From contig CAMNBS010000002.1 in assembly GCA_946533175.1 (NCBI GenBank), positions 1 to 36,321 of the forward strand: a stretch of 36,321 nt of DNA, written 5' to 3'. Within the stretch, counting starts at the first letter, position 1, and every line of letters starts with the position of its first letter. This document shows, one piece after another, positions 1-7,803 of the stretch. The position numbers and the translations under genes were made by a program. Below the pieces are notes generated by a model. It was not told the DNA's origin and did not search any database. It saw nothing but the letters and a program-made list of their open reading frames with translations. The DNA comes from an uncultured Clostridia bacterium. Lineage in GTDB: Bacteria; Bacillota_I; Bacilli_A; RF39; UBA660.

Positions 1-51
1 CGGATTCCTCCTAAGAATTAAATGTGAGTTCGATTCTCGCAGGGGACACCA
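1..51 (+). tRNA. tRNA-Arg(CCU), 3' part only
   Basis: The window opens inside a tRNA gene. The anticodon arm is readable: stem 3-7 pairs with 15-19 around a 7-base loop (8-14) whose anticodon at 10-12 is CCT, reading AGG arginine codons. The T arm (24-28 with 36-40) encloses a TTCGATT loop. The 3' acceptor strand is 41-47, followed by a discriminator A and an encoded CCA at 49-51. The D arm and the 5' acceptor strand lie outside the window. A truncated mobile-element gene starts 70 bases downstream, so this tRNA may be an integration site. Confidence 0.9.
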
Positions 52-72
52 TTTATTTTGTTTTGAGCTTTT

Positions 73-99
73 AACTGGTTAGAAATAATCAGTTTTTTT
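73..99 (+). terminator. Intrinsic terminator of the tRNA transcript
   Basis: A 9-bp stem (73-81 with 86-94, one G-T wobble) closes a GAAA tetraloop and runs into a T-tract at 93-99. It lies 21 bases after the encoded CCA. Confidence 0.8.
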
Positions 100-120
100 A
101 TTGTTAAGGGAGGTGTTACA

Positions 121-471
121 ATGTCAGTTTTTAAAATAGAAAAATCAAAAGATTATACAATTATGTCTAATTATCATTTAAGAGATAGAAACTTATCTTA
201 TAAAGCAAAAGGATTATTATCTTTTATGTTATCTTTACCAGATGATTGGGATTATTCATTAGCAGGGTTATGTTCTATTAGTAAAGAAAGTAGAGATGGT
301 ATTAGGGCAATACTTAATGAATTAAAAGAACATCATTATTTAGAAATAGAAAAAGTAAGAGGAGAAAAGGGATATTTTGAATATAACTATTTAATATATG
401 AAAAACCTCATTTTATTGAATTAGAAAATGATAAAAAAAACTGGATTTTTCAATATCTAGAGAAGATTTAA
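121..471 (+). CDS. Helix-turn-helix replication-initiator-like protein, N-terminal part
   Basis: A 116-residue product with a strong ribosome-binding site (GGGAGG at 108-113). Its opening (FKIEKSKDYTIMSNYHLRD, then LSYKAKGLLSFMLSLPDDW) is the winged-helix N-terminus seen in replication proteins of plasmids, phages and integrative elements of Firmicutes. Residues about 25-85 form the DNA-binding domain, with a GYFEYNYLIYEKP tail. Full-length relatives usually have 200-300 residues, so the C-terminal half is absent; the last 16 residues look like read-through of unrelated sequence. Its position just after a tRNA gene fits a remnant of an integrated element. The family-level call is fairly sure; whether the short protein still works is not. 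Confidence 0.65.
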   Translation: MSVFKIEKSKDYTIMSNYHLRDRNLSYKAKGLLSFMLSLPDDWDYSLAGLCSISKESRDGIRAILNELKEHHYLEIEKVRGEKGYFEYNYLIYEKPHFIELENDKKNWIFQYLEKI

Positions 472-530
472 ATATTAAAACTGTCAAACTAGGGGAATTT
501 ATTCTTTTTTTTATAAAAGAAATAAATAGT

Positions 531-560
531 ATGTCATTAATAATTAAAATATGTTATACT
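531..560 (+). promoter_or_regulatory. Promoter for the surface protein at 627
   Basis: The -10 box TATACT is at 555-560, with a partial -35 (ATGTCA, 4 of 6 consensus bases) at 531-536, an 18-bp spacer. It is the best promoter-like sequence in the gap 472-626. Confidence 0.45.
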
Positions 561-626
561 AATGTAGTAATATAATGTGTATGTATATGTGTAATAGAAA
601 TTAATCGTTTTAAGGAAGTAGAAATT

Positions 627-2714
627 ATGGATAAAAATAGGAATTCTTTAAAGAAAAAAAATACAGCTACTAATTATAAGAAAAAGAAATATAATTCTAA
701 TAATAAGATAATTTCTTCTAAAAAGAAAAATTATTATAATAAGGAAAAAGTAAATGTTAATAAAAAAGACGATGAAAGAAAACTTCTTCAAGAGAATCAA
801 GAAAAAAGTAAAAATAGGCAGAAAAGTAAAATTTTAATCTTTTTGATATTTATATTAACTATTGTGGTAGGAGTATTTTTAATTAAATCAGCATATGCTA
901 TTTTTAATTATACTAAAGCTGGTCGAACTAATGAGTTGGTTGTTGGTAATGTGTATTTGCATTATACCAATGATACTATTTCATTACAGGGAGTAGAACC
1001 AAGAAATAGTTATGATCCTGATCATTATATTGATTTTTCAATTGATGGAATAAATGAATATACTAAAAGTGATTTATGGTATGCTATTGATTTATTATAT
1101 GGTGATGTTCCCGATGGAAAAACGGAAAGTAATCGAATAAATGATGAATTTCTTCGTTTTAGATTAACTAAAGAAATTAATAGTAATGGCGATGAAATAG
1201 TTATTATTGATGATGGCATATATGAAGATATTAATAATTTAAGAATGTATACTGAGGCAATACCAGCGGATACAACTGATGAATTAACTCATGATTATAA
1301 ATTATATGTATGGATATCTGATGAAATAAAGGTTGGAAATACTAATGATTGTGATTATACAGCTAGTGAATGGAGTGATTTATTTGTTAGTATTAAAATT
1401 AAAATAGTTGGTGATTTTACTCCTAAAGGGGCAGCAAATAGTTATCGAGTTAAATTTGATGCTGATGGTGGTACAGTTACAGTACCATATAAATATTATA
1501 CTGATGGAGATGTATATGGAGAACTTCCGGTAGCTACTAAAGAAGGTTATGCATTTGAAGGTTGGAGAGCAGATAATGGAGTTAAAGTTCATAGTAATAA
1601 AGAGCTTCAATATAATGCTAATCATACTTTAACGGCTGTTTATTCTATTGTTAAATATAGTCATCCTGGTGAAGTAACGTTTAATGGAACAAGTGATTAT
1701 ATAGATACTGGTGTAGCATTATTTAATGAAGATAATGCTGATCGTAATTTTTATATTTCTTTTGATATAACACAAGTTCAGAATACTAGTAATGGAACAC
1801 CAATTACTTCACGATCATCAAGTAATTATGGTTTTGAGTTTAAACGTAATGGAACAAACAATCAATATCGAATGGATTCTACTGGTAATGTAAAAAGTTA
1901 TTCACGTACTAATATATATTATGGTCCTCAAAATGTTAAAATCATTCGTATCAATGGAATTATGTATTATAGTTTAAATGATGGTGGATTTGTTGAATGT
2001 GGAAATTATACAGGTTTTAGTAAATATTTTAGTAATACAGTTGTCTTTGGAGCATCAATGAATGGTAATACACCAAGGTATTTCTTTAAAGGAAAACTTT
2101 CCAATATGATGATTAAAATTATTGTTGGTGATGATGTTGCCCTTGATGACTTCTTGTATTCGACAAATAAGTTTCAATATGATGGTGATATGGAATTTAA
2201 TGGTTCAACAGCAATTAATACGGGAGTATATTTGTTTAATCAGGCCAATGCTACGAAAAGTTTTTATATATCTTTTGATGTTAAGACTATAGCATGGACT
2301 GTTAATCAGTCTACTATCATGAGTTCTAAAAATGAAAATGGTACACCATGGCCAGGTTTTGAATTCCGTCGTTATGGTAATTCCAATACTTATTATCAAT
2401 CAAAAGCTACAGTTGCTAGTGGAGTTGCTAATGATTTAAAAACTATTCCGATTAATCCACCTCAAAATGTTCGATTCTTAAGGGTTAATAATGGATCAAC
2501 GGTTAAATTATATTATAGTATCAATAATGAAAATTTTATTTTACATAAAGATTTTACCGCTTTTAATTTATATTTTGATATTCCAGTTGTTTTTGGTAAT
2601 GCATTTAATGTTGAAGTTCAAAGATATTTTAAAGGAACATTAGGTAATATGGTAGTTAAAATAATTGATGATAGTGAAGCTCTGGAGATATGTGGTAGTA
2701 CATGTAGTACATAA
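627..2714 (+). CDS. Membrane-anchored surface protein: TasA-like N-terminus, InlB-type B repeat, two LamG-like domains
   Basis: A 695-residue protein. Residues 1-66 are extremely Lys/Asn-rich and presumably cytoplasmic, followed by one membrane segment (about 69-90). The sequence after it, AYAIFNYTKAGRTNELVVG, resembles the start of mature TasA/camelysin-type proteins behind SipW-type signals. A beta-rich domain (about 90-265) comes next, then a Listeria-Bacteroides (InlB B) repeat at about 272-340 with the typical FDADGGT and YAFEGW motifs. Two tandem copies (about 348-510 and 524-690) of a concanavalin/LamG-like domain share FNG, FYISFD, GFEF+R, YFKG-LSNM/LGNM and VKII. There is no LPXTG motif, so anchoring is probably by the membrane segment. 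Likely role: adhesion or carbohydrate binding (inferred). It shares its N-terminal motif with the LRR protein at 21776. Confidence 0.7.
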   Translation: MDKNRNSLKKKNTATNYKKKKYNSNNKIISSKKKNYYNKEKVNVNKKDDERKLLQENQEKSKNRQKSKILIFLIFILTIVVGVFLIKSAYAIFNYTKAGRTNELVVGNVYLHYTNDTISLQGVEPRNSYDPDHYIDFSIDGINEYTKSDLWYAIDLLYGDVPDGKTESNRINDEFLRFRLTKEINSNGDEIVIIDDGIYEDINNLRMYTEAIPADTTDELTHDYKLYVWISDEIKVGNTNDCDYTASEWSDLFVSIKIKIVGDFTPKGAANSYRVKFDADGGTVTVPYKYYTDGDVYGELPVATKEGYAFEGWRADNGVKVHSNKELQYNANHTLTAVYSIVKYSHPGEVTFNGTSDYIDTGVALFNEDNADRNFYISFDITQVQNTSNGTPITSRSSSNYGFEFKRNGTNNQYRMDSTGNVKSYSRTNIYYGPQNVKIIRINGIMYYSLNDGGFVECGNYTGFSKYFSNTVVFGASMNGNTPRYFFKGKLSNMMIKIIVGDDVALDDFLYSTNKFQYDGDMEFNGSTAINTGVYLFNQANATKSFYISFDVKTIAWTVNQSTIMSSKNENGTPWPGFEFRRYGNSNTYYQSKATVASGVANDLKTIPINPPQNVRFLRVNNGSTVKLYYSINNENFILHKDFTAFNLYFDIPVVFGNAFNVEVQRYFKGTLGNMVVKIIDDSEALEICGSTCST

Positions 2715-2719
2715 AAAAT

Positions 2720-2755
2720 AACAAGAGTATAGAATATCTATTCTCTTGTTTTTTT
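2720..2755 (+). terminator. Terminator after the surface protein
   Basis: A 14-bp inverted repeat with one mismatch (2720-2733 with 2737-2750) and a 3-base loop, followed by a T-tract, 6 bases after the stop codon. Confidence 0.85.
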
Positions 2756-3108
2756 GATAATCTTTTAAAAACTATCTTTTACCTAAAGGAAGATGACTAT
2801 AATCATTTAACACAGTTAGTTGCCAAAAGATAAGTGATTGATTGGGAAAGAAAAGTATTATAGATTTAAAGATTAAATATGGGGATAATAATTCTAAATA
2901 CTTAATAATTTATAGTATATAAAAAAAGCAATGCATGTTTGTTTAACAAATAAATCTGAATGGTTTTGGATGGTAAATGTTAAGCGCTTAATCAATTAGA
3001 TTGAGTGCTTTTTTTGTTGTATTAAAGTGATTATTAATAAATTATATTATTTAAACATAAAATTAAAAGAAAAAAATATGATACAAGGAAAAAACATAGT
3101 TTGGAGAG
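2756..3108 (+). other. Gene-free spacer
   Basis: I see no credible coding sequence in this 350-base stretch. It contains the terminator-like hairpin at 2982-3015 and the ribosome-binding site of the next gene. Short open stretches in it have no start codon or recognisable motif and may be decayed sequence. Confidence 0.5.
2982..3015 (+). terminator. Strong isolated terminator hairpin
   Basis: A 12-bp stem (2982-2993 with 2999-3010, two G-T wobbles), a 5-base loop and a T-run. No intact gene ends just before it, so it probably ended a gene now lost or a small untracked transcript. Confidence 0.75.
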
Positions 3109-3114
3109 ATGATT

Positions 3115-4206
3115 ATGAAAATAAAAAAAATTAGATTTAATAAACGTATATTAAGCACACTTTTAGCTTTAGGGATAAGTATTACACCTATTAGTGCTTT
3201 ATGTGAAGCTCATCATATGGGTAATAACATATATATGATGAGTGATGGTGATATATATTATAAAAGATATGATGATAAAACTAATTCGTATAATAATATT
3301 TCAATATTTGATGATGAAAATATAAGTAGCAGTCAATATGGTGCGAATCAAGATGTATTTAGAAGTAATGGAAAGTCTTTAATAAATAATTCGCTAATTG
3401 TTCAAGAAATGAATAATTATTTTCCTATTAGTGATTTTGAAAGTGAAAAGGAAGCTTTATTATTTTATGAAGCATATTTTAAGCTTATAGCTAAAAGTGG
3501 TTGTGGATATGCAGCTGCTACAAATTTTATATTTAGAATGTTTGAAGGAAAAGAAGTAGAATTTGAAAGTATATTTGGCTTTCCAATGTACACTTATAAT
3601 AATCTTAGTATGGATATAGATTTTAATTATGAAATATTAATGTTAAAGTTTTTTAATTTTTATAATTTAGATAAATTAAATCGGAAAAATATGATAATTG
3701 ACTCATTAGCTGGTGATATATATTCTATAAAGACAATGATTGAAAATGAAAAAAGAGAACCTGTGAAAAGTAATCATTTTATATCAAGAGAGGAATTATC
3801 AGTTTTATTAAAGACACATGGAATGAAGACTTATGAATACAATACTCGAAATACCAATATAGATATTATTCCGCATAATACACGAATAAACTTAGGTATT
3901 CCAGTGGATGAAACTTTTGGATATTTAAACCAGTTTTTATCTCAATATCATTTATCCCTTGATATAAGACGAGCATACAATACTCATAATTATCAATCAA
4001 ATGATATAGTAGTAGCGGATAATTTGACGTTAGAGGTTGTTGATAATACTGGTTATGTTTTACAGTCTAAAATTAATGTCGATTTACATTATGTTTATGT
4101 AATAGAAGTTTTAAAAAACGGAGATGTTGTTGTATCTTCTTGGGGAAATAAATATGTTTTTAATAAAAATAATACTAACGATGCAATAAAACTTTTAATA
4201 AAATAA
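3115..4206 (+). CDS. Secreted putative papain-fold (C39-like) cysteine peptidase
   Basis: About 363 residues. The start at 3115 is preferred over 3109 because GGAGAG at 3103-3108 is then at normal distance. The N-terminus is basic, then hydrophobic (LSTLLALGISITPISALCEA), which fits a Sec signal peptide ending near residue 30. A Cys near residue 128 sits in SGCGYAAATNFIFRMFEG, which resembles the nucleophile helix of C39/papain-like peptidases. A His near residue 325 in LHYVYVIEV and a following SSWGNKYVF strand resemble the His and Asn/Asp part of that fold. The spacing is long but possible. No transporter or bacteriocin gene is adjacent, so a stand-alone surface or secreted hydrolase is more likely than a bacteriocin processor. 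The fold assignment rests on motifs only. Confidence 0.5.
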   Translation: MKIKKIRFNKRILSTLLALGISITPISALCEAHHMGNNIYMMSDGDIYYKRYDDKTNSYNNISIFDDENISSSQYGANQDVFRSNGKSLINNSLIVQEMNNYFPISDFESEKEALLFYEAYFKLIAKSGCGYAAATNFIFRMFEGKEVEFESIFGFPMYTYNNLSMDIDFNYEILMLKFFNFYNLDKLNRKNMIIDSLAGDIYSIKTMIENEKREPVKSNHFISREELSVLLKTHGMKTYEYNTRNTNIDIIPHNTRINLGIPVDETFGYLNQFLSQYHLSLDIRRAYNTHNYQSNDIVVADNLTLEVVDNTGYVLQSKINVDLHYVYVIEVLKNGDVVVSSWGNKYVFNKNNTNDAIKLLIK

Positions 4207-4362
4207 TAAAAATTGATTATTAATTTTTTTTGTGATACGATATATATGTGTTTGAGATTAAGATATAAAGACTAAGTACTGATATATTTAATTAATTAGC
4301 TTTAATATGAAAAATAAAACATTATTTCTTATTGTATTTTTAGCTTTATAAAAGGAGACAAT

Positions 4363-5157
4363 ATGTTTAGAGGTAATTATTCTTTTTTTGATTATAAATA
4401 TAATATTTCTAATTATCATGGGCAAGATTATGGTGGTTTTTCTCAATATTTATATTTAATTATCTCTATTTGTTTATTAGTAATATTATTATTATATTTG
4501 AGAAAAAGTTCAAAAGATAAAGTGTTAAAAATAATTAGAATTATTAGTGTTTTTTTAGTGTTCTTTTATTTTGGCAAAACGATTTGGGAAAGTATTTATG
4601 ATATAAAATATTCTGGTTCATTTAATTGGGGATTATTGCCATTTGATTCATGTTCTATCATCATGCTTGCTGGTATTATTTCGGGTTTCTTTAAAGGAAA
4701 AATTAAGGAATATAGTGATGCATGGCTTGTTACTGGTGGTATAGTAGGAGGAATCGGGGCAATGTTATATCTCAATGCTTTCAAGTTTTATCCTTTTCTA
4801 TCTTTTGGAGCTTTTTATTCTATGTTATGGCATTTTTTGATGGTTTTTTTGGGATTATTATTGATTGTTACTAATTATGTTTCATTAAATTTTAAAACAA
4901 TTATTAAAGGATTTCTATTTCATTTATTAATTTCTGTAATTGTTATTCCTATTGATTTTATTTTTAATTTGGATTTTATGATGTATAAAAACTTAGGTGG
5001 TATTCCTTTTTTCGAAGGGGTAGCTGAAATATTTACTCAAAAAGGATTGATTATTTTAAATCCGTTATTGATGTTAATTCTTTATTTTTTGGCCTTTAAT
5101 ATAATTTTAATTGTTTATTGGGGAATAAAGTGGATAGGAAAGAGGATAAATGGATAA
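4363..5157 (+). CDS. YwaF-like integral membrane protein (TIGR02206 family)
   Basis: A 264-residue protein with about seven hydrophobic segments (near residues 27-45, 58-76, 92-110, 120-140, 146-168, 178-200 and 232-254). The LPFDSCSIIML segment and the following WHFLM resemble the conserved LPxxLCSI motif and the buried His of the YwaF/TMEM164-type family. Function in bacteria is not established; a membrane acyltransferase-like role has been proposed for eukaryotic relatives. It overlaps the next gene by 8 bases, so the two are probably translationally coupled. The ribosome-binding site is AAAGGAG just before the ATG. Confidence 0.65.
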   Translation: MFRGNYSFFDYKYNISNYHGQDYGGFSQYLYLIISICLLVILLLYLRKSSKDKVLKIIRIISVFLVFFYFGKTIWESIYDIKYSGSFNWGLLPFDSCSIIMLAGIISGFFKGKIKEYSDAWLVTGGIVGGIGAMLYLNAFKFYPFLSFGAFYSMLWHFLMVFLGLLLIVTNYVSLNFKTIIKGFLFHLLISVIVIPIDFIFNLDFMMYKNLGGIPFFEGVAEIFTQKGLIILNPLLMLILYFLAFNIILIVYWGIKWIGKRING

Positions 5158-5887
5158 TTTAGATTTAATATTAGAAAAATATCATTTTTCTCAAGAAGAA
5201 AAAGATGAATTGTTAGCCATTATTAAACCATTTTATTGTCATGATGAATTTCAGAAAAGAATGACTAATATTTTTCCACATCATGGTAATAAAACTTTAG
5301 GGATGCATATTTTAGATGATGCTGCAGTGACATATATTTTATGTAAGAAGAAAAAAGAAAAGAAAAAATATTATAATTTACATATTGATTTAGCAGTTAA
5401 AATTGCTATGATGCATGACTTATATACTGTCCCATGGCAAAATAATACTAGTATTAAAGTAAAAAGTTTTTTTCATAAACATGGATTTAGACATCCAGTT
5501 GAGGCAGTTATTAATGCTAATTATTGGTTTCCGGAAATTTTCAAAGATGATAATTCTGCCAAAATAATGATTGATGGAATAATTCATCATATGTGGCCAT
5601 TACCTGTTTCATCTTTAAAGCATGAAGGAATTAATGAAATGGAATTGGTTAATTATGATTTTGTTGAGTATTTATCAGTTCAAAATCGTGAATATTTAAT
5701 AGCAAGTTTAATGCGTCATAAAATAGGTAAAATATCTTTTTGTCGGAGTAAGTATCATGAAGGAAGAATTATGAGTAAAGCTGATAAAATTGTTGCAAGG
5801 AAAGAATTAACAACTACTTCTAGTATTATAGCTCTTATAACAGGGAAAAATAAAAAGTTATTAAAGGGAAAAGAAGATGTTCGATAG
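5150..5887 (+). CDS. HD-domain phosphohydrolase-like protein
   Basis: A 245-residue protein. Metal-ligand-like residues follow HD-family order: His residues in IFPHHGNKTLGMH near 44-54, the HD pair in AMMHDLYTVPW near 93-94, and a later HPVEAV and IIHHMW (about 144-147). HD proteins hydrolyse phosphate mono- or diesters, often of nucleotides; the substrate here cannot be read from sequence. The gene overlaps the YwaF-like gene by 8 bases and probably shares its transcript. The C-terminus ends in a Lys-rich tail just before the rplS promoter. Confidence 0.65.
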   Translation: MDNLDLILEKYHFSQEEKDELLAIIKPFYCHDEFQKRMTNIFPHHGNKTLGMHILDDAAVTYILCKKKKEKKKYYNLHIDLAVKIAMMHDLYTVPWQNNTSIKVKSFFHKHGFRHPVEAVINANYWFPEIFKDDNSAKIMIDGIIHHMWPLPVSSLKHEGINEMELVNYDFVEYLSVQNREYLIASLMRHKIGKISFCRSKYHEGRIMSKADKIVARKELTTTSSIIALITGKNKKLLKGKEDVR

Positions 5888-5896
5888 AAAAAATAC

Positions 5897-5924
5897 TTGC
5901 AAATTCTATAAAATATGTTATAAT
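5897..5924 (+). promoter_or_regulatory. rplS promoter
   Basis: The -35 box TTGCAA (5897-5902), a 16-bp spacer and the -10 box TATAAT (5919-5924) with an extended TG two bases upstream. It starts at the stop of the HD gene and makes rplS independently transcribed. Confidence 0.8.
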
Positions 5925-5930
5925 CTTATG

Positions 5931-5977
5931 CGTGTGGTCCGCTGTTAGTAAAAGAAAAATGGGAAATATGACCATAT
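5931..5977 (+). ncRNA. Probable L19 (rplS) leader RNA
   Basis: Right after the expected transcription start, 5933-5939 (TGTGGTC) pairs with 5970-5976 (GACCATA) in a 7-bp closing stem around a roughly 30-base loop, 23 bases before the rplS start. A short structured autoregulatory leader of L19 is known in Firmicutes (Rfam L19_leader). Position, size and the GTGGTCC-containing 5' strand fit it; a covariance-model search would settle it. Confidence 0.6.
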
Positions 5978-5999
5978 TTATAGAAAAGGAGAGTATATT

Positions 6000-6338
6000 A
6001 TGAACGTAATTGATAAGATTACTAAAGAACAACTTAATCCTAATGTTCCTGAATTTCGTGTAGGAGATACTGTTAGGGTAGATGTTAAGATTATCGAAGG
6101 TAAAAGAGAAAGAATTCAAGCTTTTGAGGGAATTGTTATGTCTCGTAAAGGTAGTGGAATTAGTGAAACATTCACAGTTAGAAAAATGTCTTATGGTGTA
6201 GGTGTTGAAAGAATATTTCCAATTCATTCACCTAAGATTGCTAAAATTACTGTAATTCGAAGTGGTAATGTAAGACGTGCTAAACTTACATTCTTGCGTA
6301 AGTTAGTTGGTCAATACAAAGTAGAAGAAAGGTCATAA
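6000..6338 (+). CDS. rplS: 50S ribosomal protein L19
   Basis: A 112-residue protein, normal length for L19. It shows the family's core: PEFRVGDTVRVDVKI, RERIQAFEGIVMSRKGSG, the ETFTVRKMSYGVGVERIFP segment and the basic VRRAKLTFLRKLVG C-terminus. L19 sits at the interface of the two ribosomal subunits. The ribosome-binding site GGAG is at 5988-5991, 8 bases before the ATG. It is expressed from its own promoter through a leader RNA that probably gives feedback control. The usual trmD and rimM partners are not next to it here. Confidence 0.97.
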   Translation: MNVIDKITKEQLNPNVPEFRVGDTVRVDVKIIEGKRERIQAFEGIVMSRKGSGISETFTVRKMSYGVGVERIFPIHSPKIAKITVIRSGNVRRAKLTFLRKLVGQYKVEERS

Positions 6339-6364
6339 AGATAAGTTATATTCTTATCTTTTTT
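6337..6364 (+). terminator. Terminator-like hairpin between rplS and lepB
   Basis: A 9-bp perfect stem (6337-6345 with 6353-6361) with a 7-base loop, then more T residues. It ends 8 bases before the lepB start, so it either separates rplS from lepB or attenuates read-through into lepB. Confidence 0.75.
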
Positions 6365-6371
6365 GTATAAT

Positions 6372-6875
6372 ATGGAAAGAGTAAAAAGTGTTTTATCATA
6401 TGTTTTAGTTATTATAATTGCATTATTAATCAAAATGTATGTCTTTTCTCCAATTAGAGTAAATGGTAGTAGTATGGAACCAACATTATATGATGGTGAT
6501 TTTATGATTTTAAATGAAATAGGTTATCATTTAAATGGTGTTGAGCGTTTTGATATTGTGGTTATTAATAAAAATGGGGAAAAAATAATTAAAAGAATTA
6601 TTGGATTGCCTGGAGAAACAGTTAAGTATAAAGATAATAAATTATTTATAAATGATGAAGAAATTACGGAAGATTTTCAACATGAAGTAACCCATAATTT
6701 TGATTTATCCGAAATAGATGTTGATATTATACCTGATGGATACTATTTTGTTTTAGGTGATAATCGAGGTAATTCAAAAGACTCTAGAATGATTGGTTTA
6801 ATTAATAAAAGTGAAATTCGTGGTAAAACATCAAGAATCTTTTTTCCTTTTACAAGATTTGGTAAAGTGAAGTAA
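6372..6875 (+). CDS. lepB: Signal peptidase I (type I, Ser/Lys)
   Basis: 167 residues from the ATG at 6372; a TTG at 6363 would add three residues. One N-terminal membrane anchor (about 4-23) precedes the catalytic Ser in NGSSMEPTL and the catalytic Lys in IIKRIIGLPGE, followed by the GDNRGNSKDSRMIG box. It cleaves Sec and Tat signal peptides outside the membrane. The Lys general base marks it as prokaryote-type, not the SipW type with His, so a SipW-like enzyme for the TasA-like proteins would have to be elsewhere. Odd point: there is no ribosome-binding site before the ATG, and a TATAAT abuts it directly, so start selection is unusual. Confidence 0.93.
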   Translation: MERVKSVLSYVLVIIIALLIKMYVFSPIRVNGSSMEPTLYDGDFMILNEIGYHLNGVERFDIVVINKNGEKIIKRIIGLPGETVKYKDNKLFINDEEITEDFQHEVTHNFDLSEIDVDIIPDGYYFVLGDNRGNSKDSRMIGLINKSEIRGKTSRIFFPFTRFGKVK

Positions 6876-6904
6876 AAAGTTATCGTTTGATAACTTTTTT
6901 CTTT
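6874..6904 (+). terminator. lepB terminator
   Basis: A perfect 11-bp stem (6874-6884 with 6889-6899) and a GTTT loop, followed by T residues. The stem overlaps the lepB stop codon. Confidence 0.85.
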
Positions 6905-6966
6905 TGTCAAAAGGGTTGTTTCTCTATTTAAAATTTAATATAATAGATTTAAAGATAGGTGGTACG

Positions 6967-7803
6967 ATGTATAAAATTATATATAATAAAAAGATAAGTG
7001 AAACATCCATGGAAATAGCATTAGAAGCAAGAAATATTATTGATAATGCATATCCAGGACAATTTGTTATGATTATGACAAAAGAGGATAGTGAACGTAT
7101 TCCTTTAACTATTTATGATTATGATAAGAAAAAAGGAATATTATATTTAATATATCAAATACTAGGGGCTTCAACATTAGAATTATCAATGGAGAAAGAT
7201 AGTCTATTTAGTGTATCTGGACCATTTGGTAAAATTAATGAAATATGTAAAAATATTGATGAATATAAAAATAAAAAAATTGTTTATGTTGCTGGTGGTG
7301 TTGGTATTGCCCCTATTTATCCACAAATTAAGTATTTACATGATTTTGGTCTTTCTTGTGATGTTATTTATGGAGCAAGAAATGCTGATTTACTTTTAAT
7401 AAAGGATAAAATAGAAAACGTTGCCCATAATGTATATTATTGTACTGATGATGGAAGTTTTGGTGAGCAAGGTTTTGTTACGAATATTTTAGAAAAAAAA
7501 CATGACTATGATGTGGTAGTTGCAATTGGACCAGTAGTTATGATGAAAAATGTCTGCGATGTAACTAAAAAATATCAAATTCCAACAATTGTTAGCATGA
7601 ATCCTATAATGGTTGATGGTAGTGGAATGTGTGGTGCATGTCGTTGTATTGTCGACGGAAAAGTTAAATTTGCTTGTATAGATGGACCAGAATTTGATGG
7701 ACATAAAATTGATTTTGATCTTGCTTTAAAAAGAATGAATATTTATAAAAAGGAAGAACAAAAAAAATTAATAGCTATGCAAGAATCATTAGAGGTGAAA
7801 TAA
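6967..7803 (+). CDS. nfnA: NfnA, small subunit of NADH-dependent ferredoxin:NADP+ oxidoreductase
   Basis: 278 residues from the ATG at 6967, chosen because AGGTGG lies just upstream; an upstream TTG in the same frame has no support. An N-terminal FAD domain with ERIPLTIYDYD (flavin binding) precedes a nucleotide-binding domain with VAGGVGIAPIYPQ. The C-terminal DGSGMCGACRCIVDG and FACIDGPEFDGHKIDFD carry the [2Fe-2S] cysteines and are diagnostic for NfnA rather than PyrK. With NfnB it couples NADH and reduced ferredoxin oxidation to NADP+ reduction by flavin-based bifurcation, an anaerobe's trait. Its stop overlaps the nfnB start (TAATG). One or two residues in the Fe-S loop differ from textbook spacing (CGACRC). 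Confidence 0.88.
   Translation: MYKIIYNKKISETSMEIALEARNIIDNAYPGQFVMIMTKEDSERIPLTIYDYDKKKGILYLIYQILGASTLELSMEKDSLFSVSGPFGKINEICKNIDEYKNKKIVYVAGGVGIAPIYPQIKYLHDFGLSCDVIYGARNADLLLIKDKIENVAHNVYYCTDDGSFGEQGFVTNILEKKHDYDVVVAIGPVVMMKNVCDVTKKYQIPTIVSMNPIMVDGSGMCGACRCIVDGKVKFACIDGPEFDGHKIDFDLALKRMNIYKKEEQKKLIAMQESLEVK

Noticed and set aside
1025..1625. Minus-strand open frames inside the surface-protein gene and similar ones elsewhere
   Set aside because: They lack ribosome-binding sites and family motifs and lie antisense to well-supported genes; they are shadows of AT-rich coding sequence.
6372..6875. SipW-type signal peptidase serving the TasA-like proteins
   Set aside because: The catalytic Lys in IIKRIIGLPGE is present; SipW-type enzymes have His at that place.
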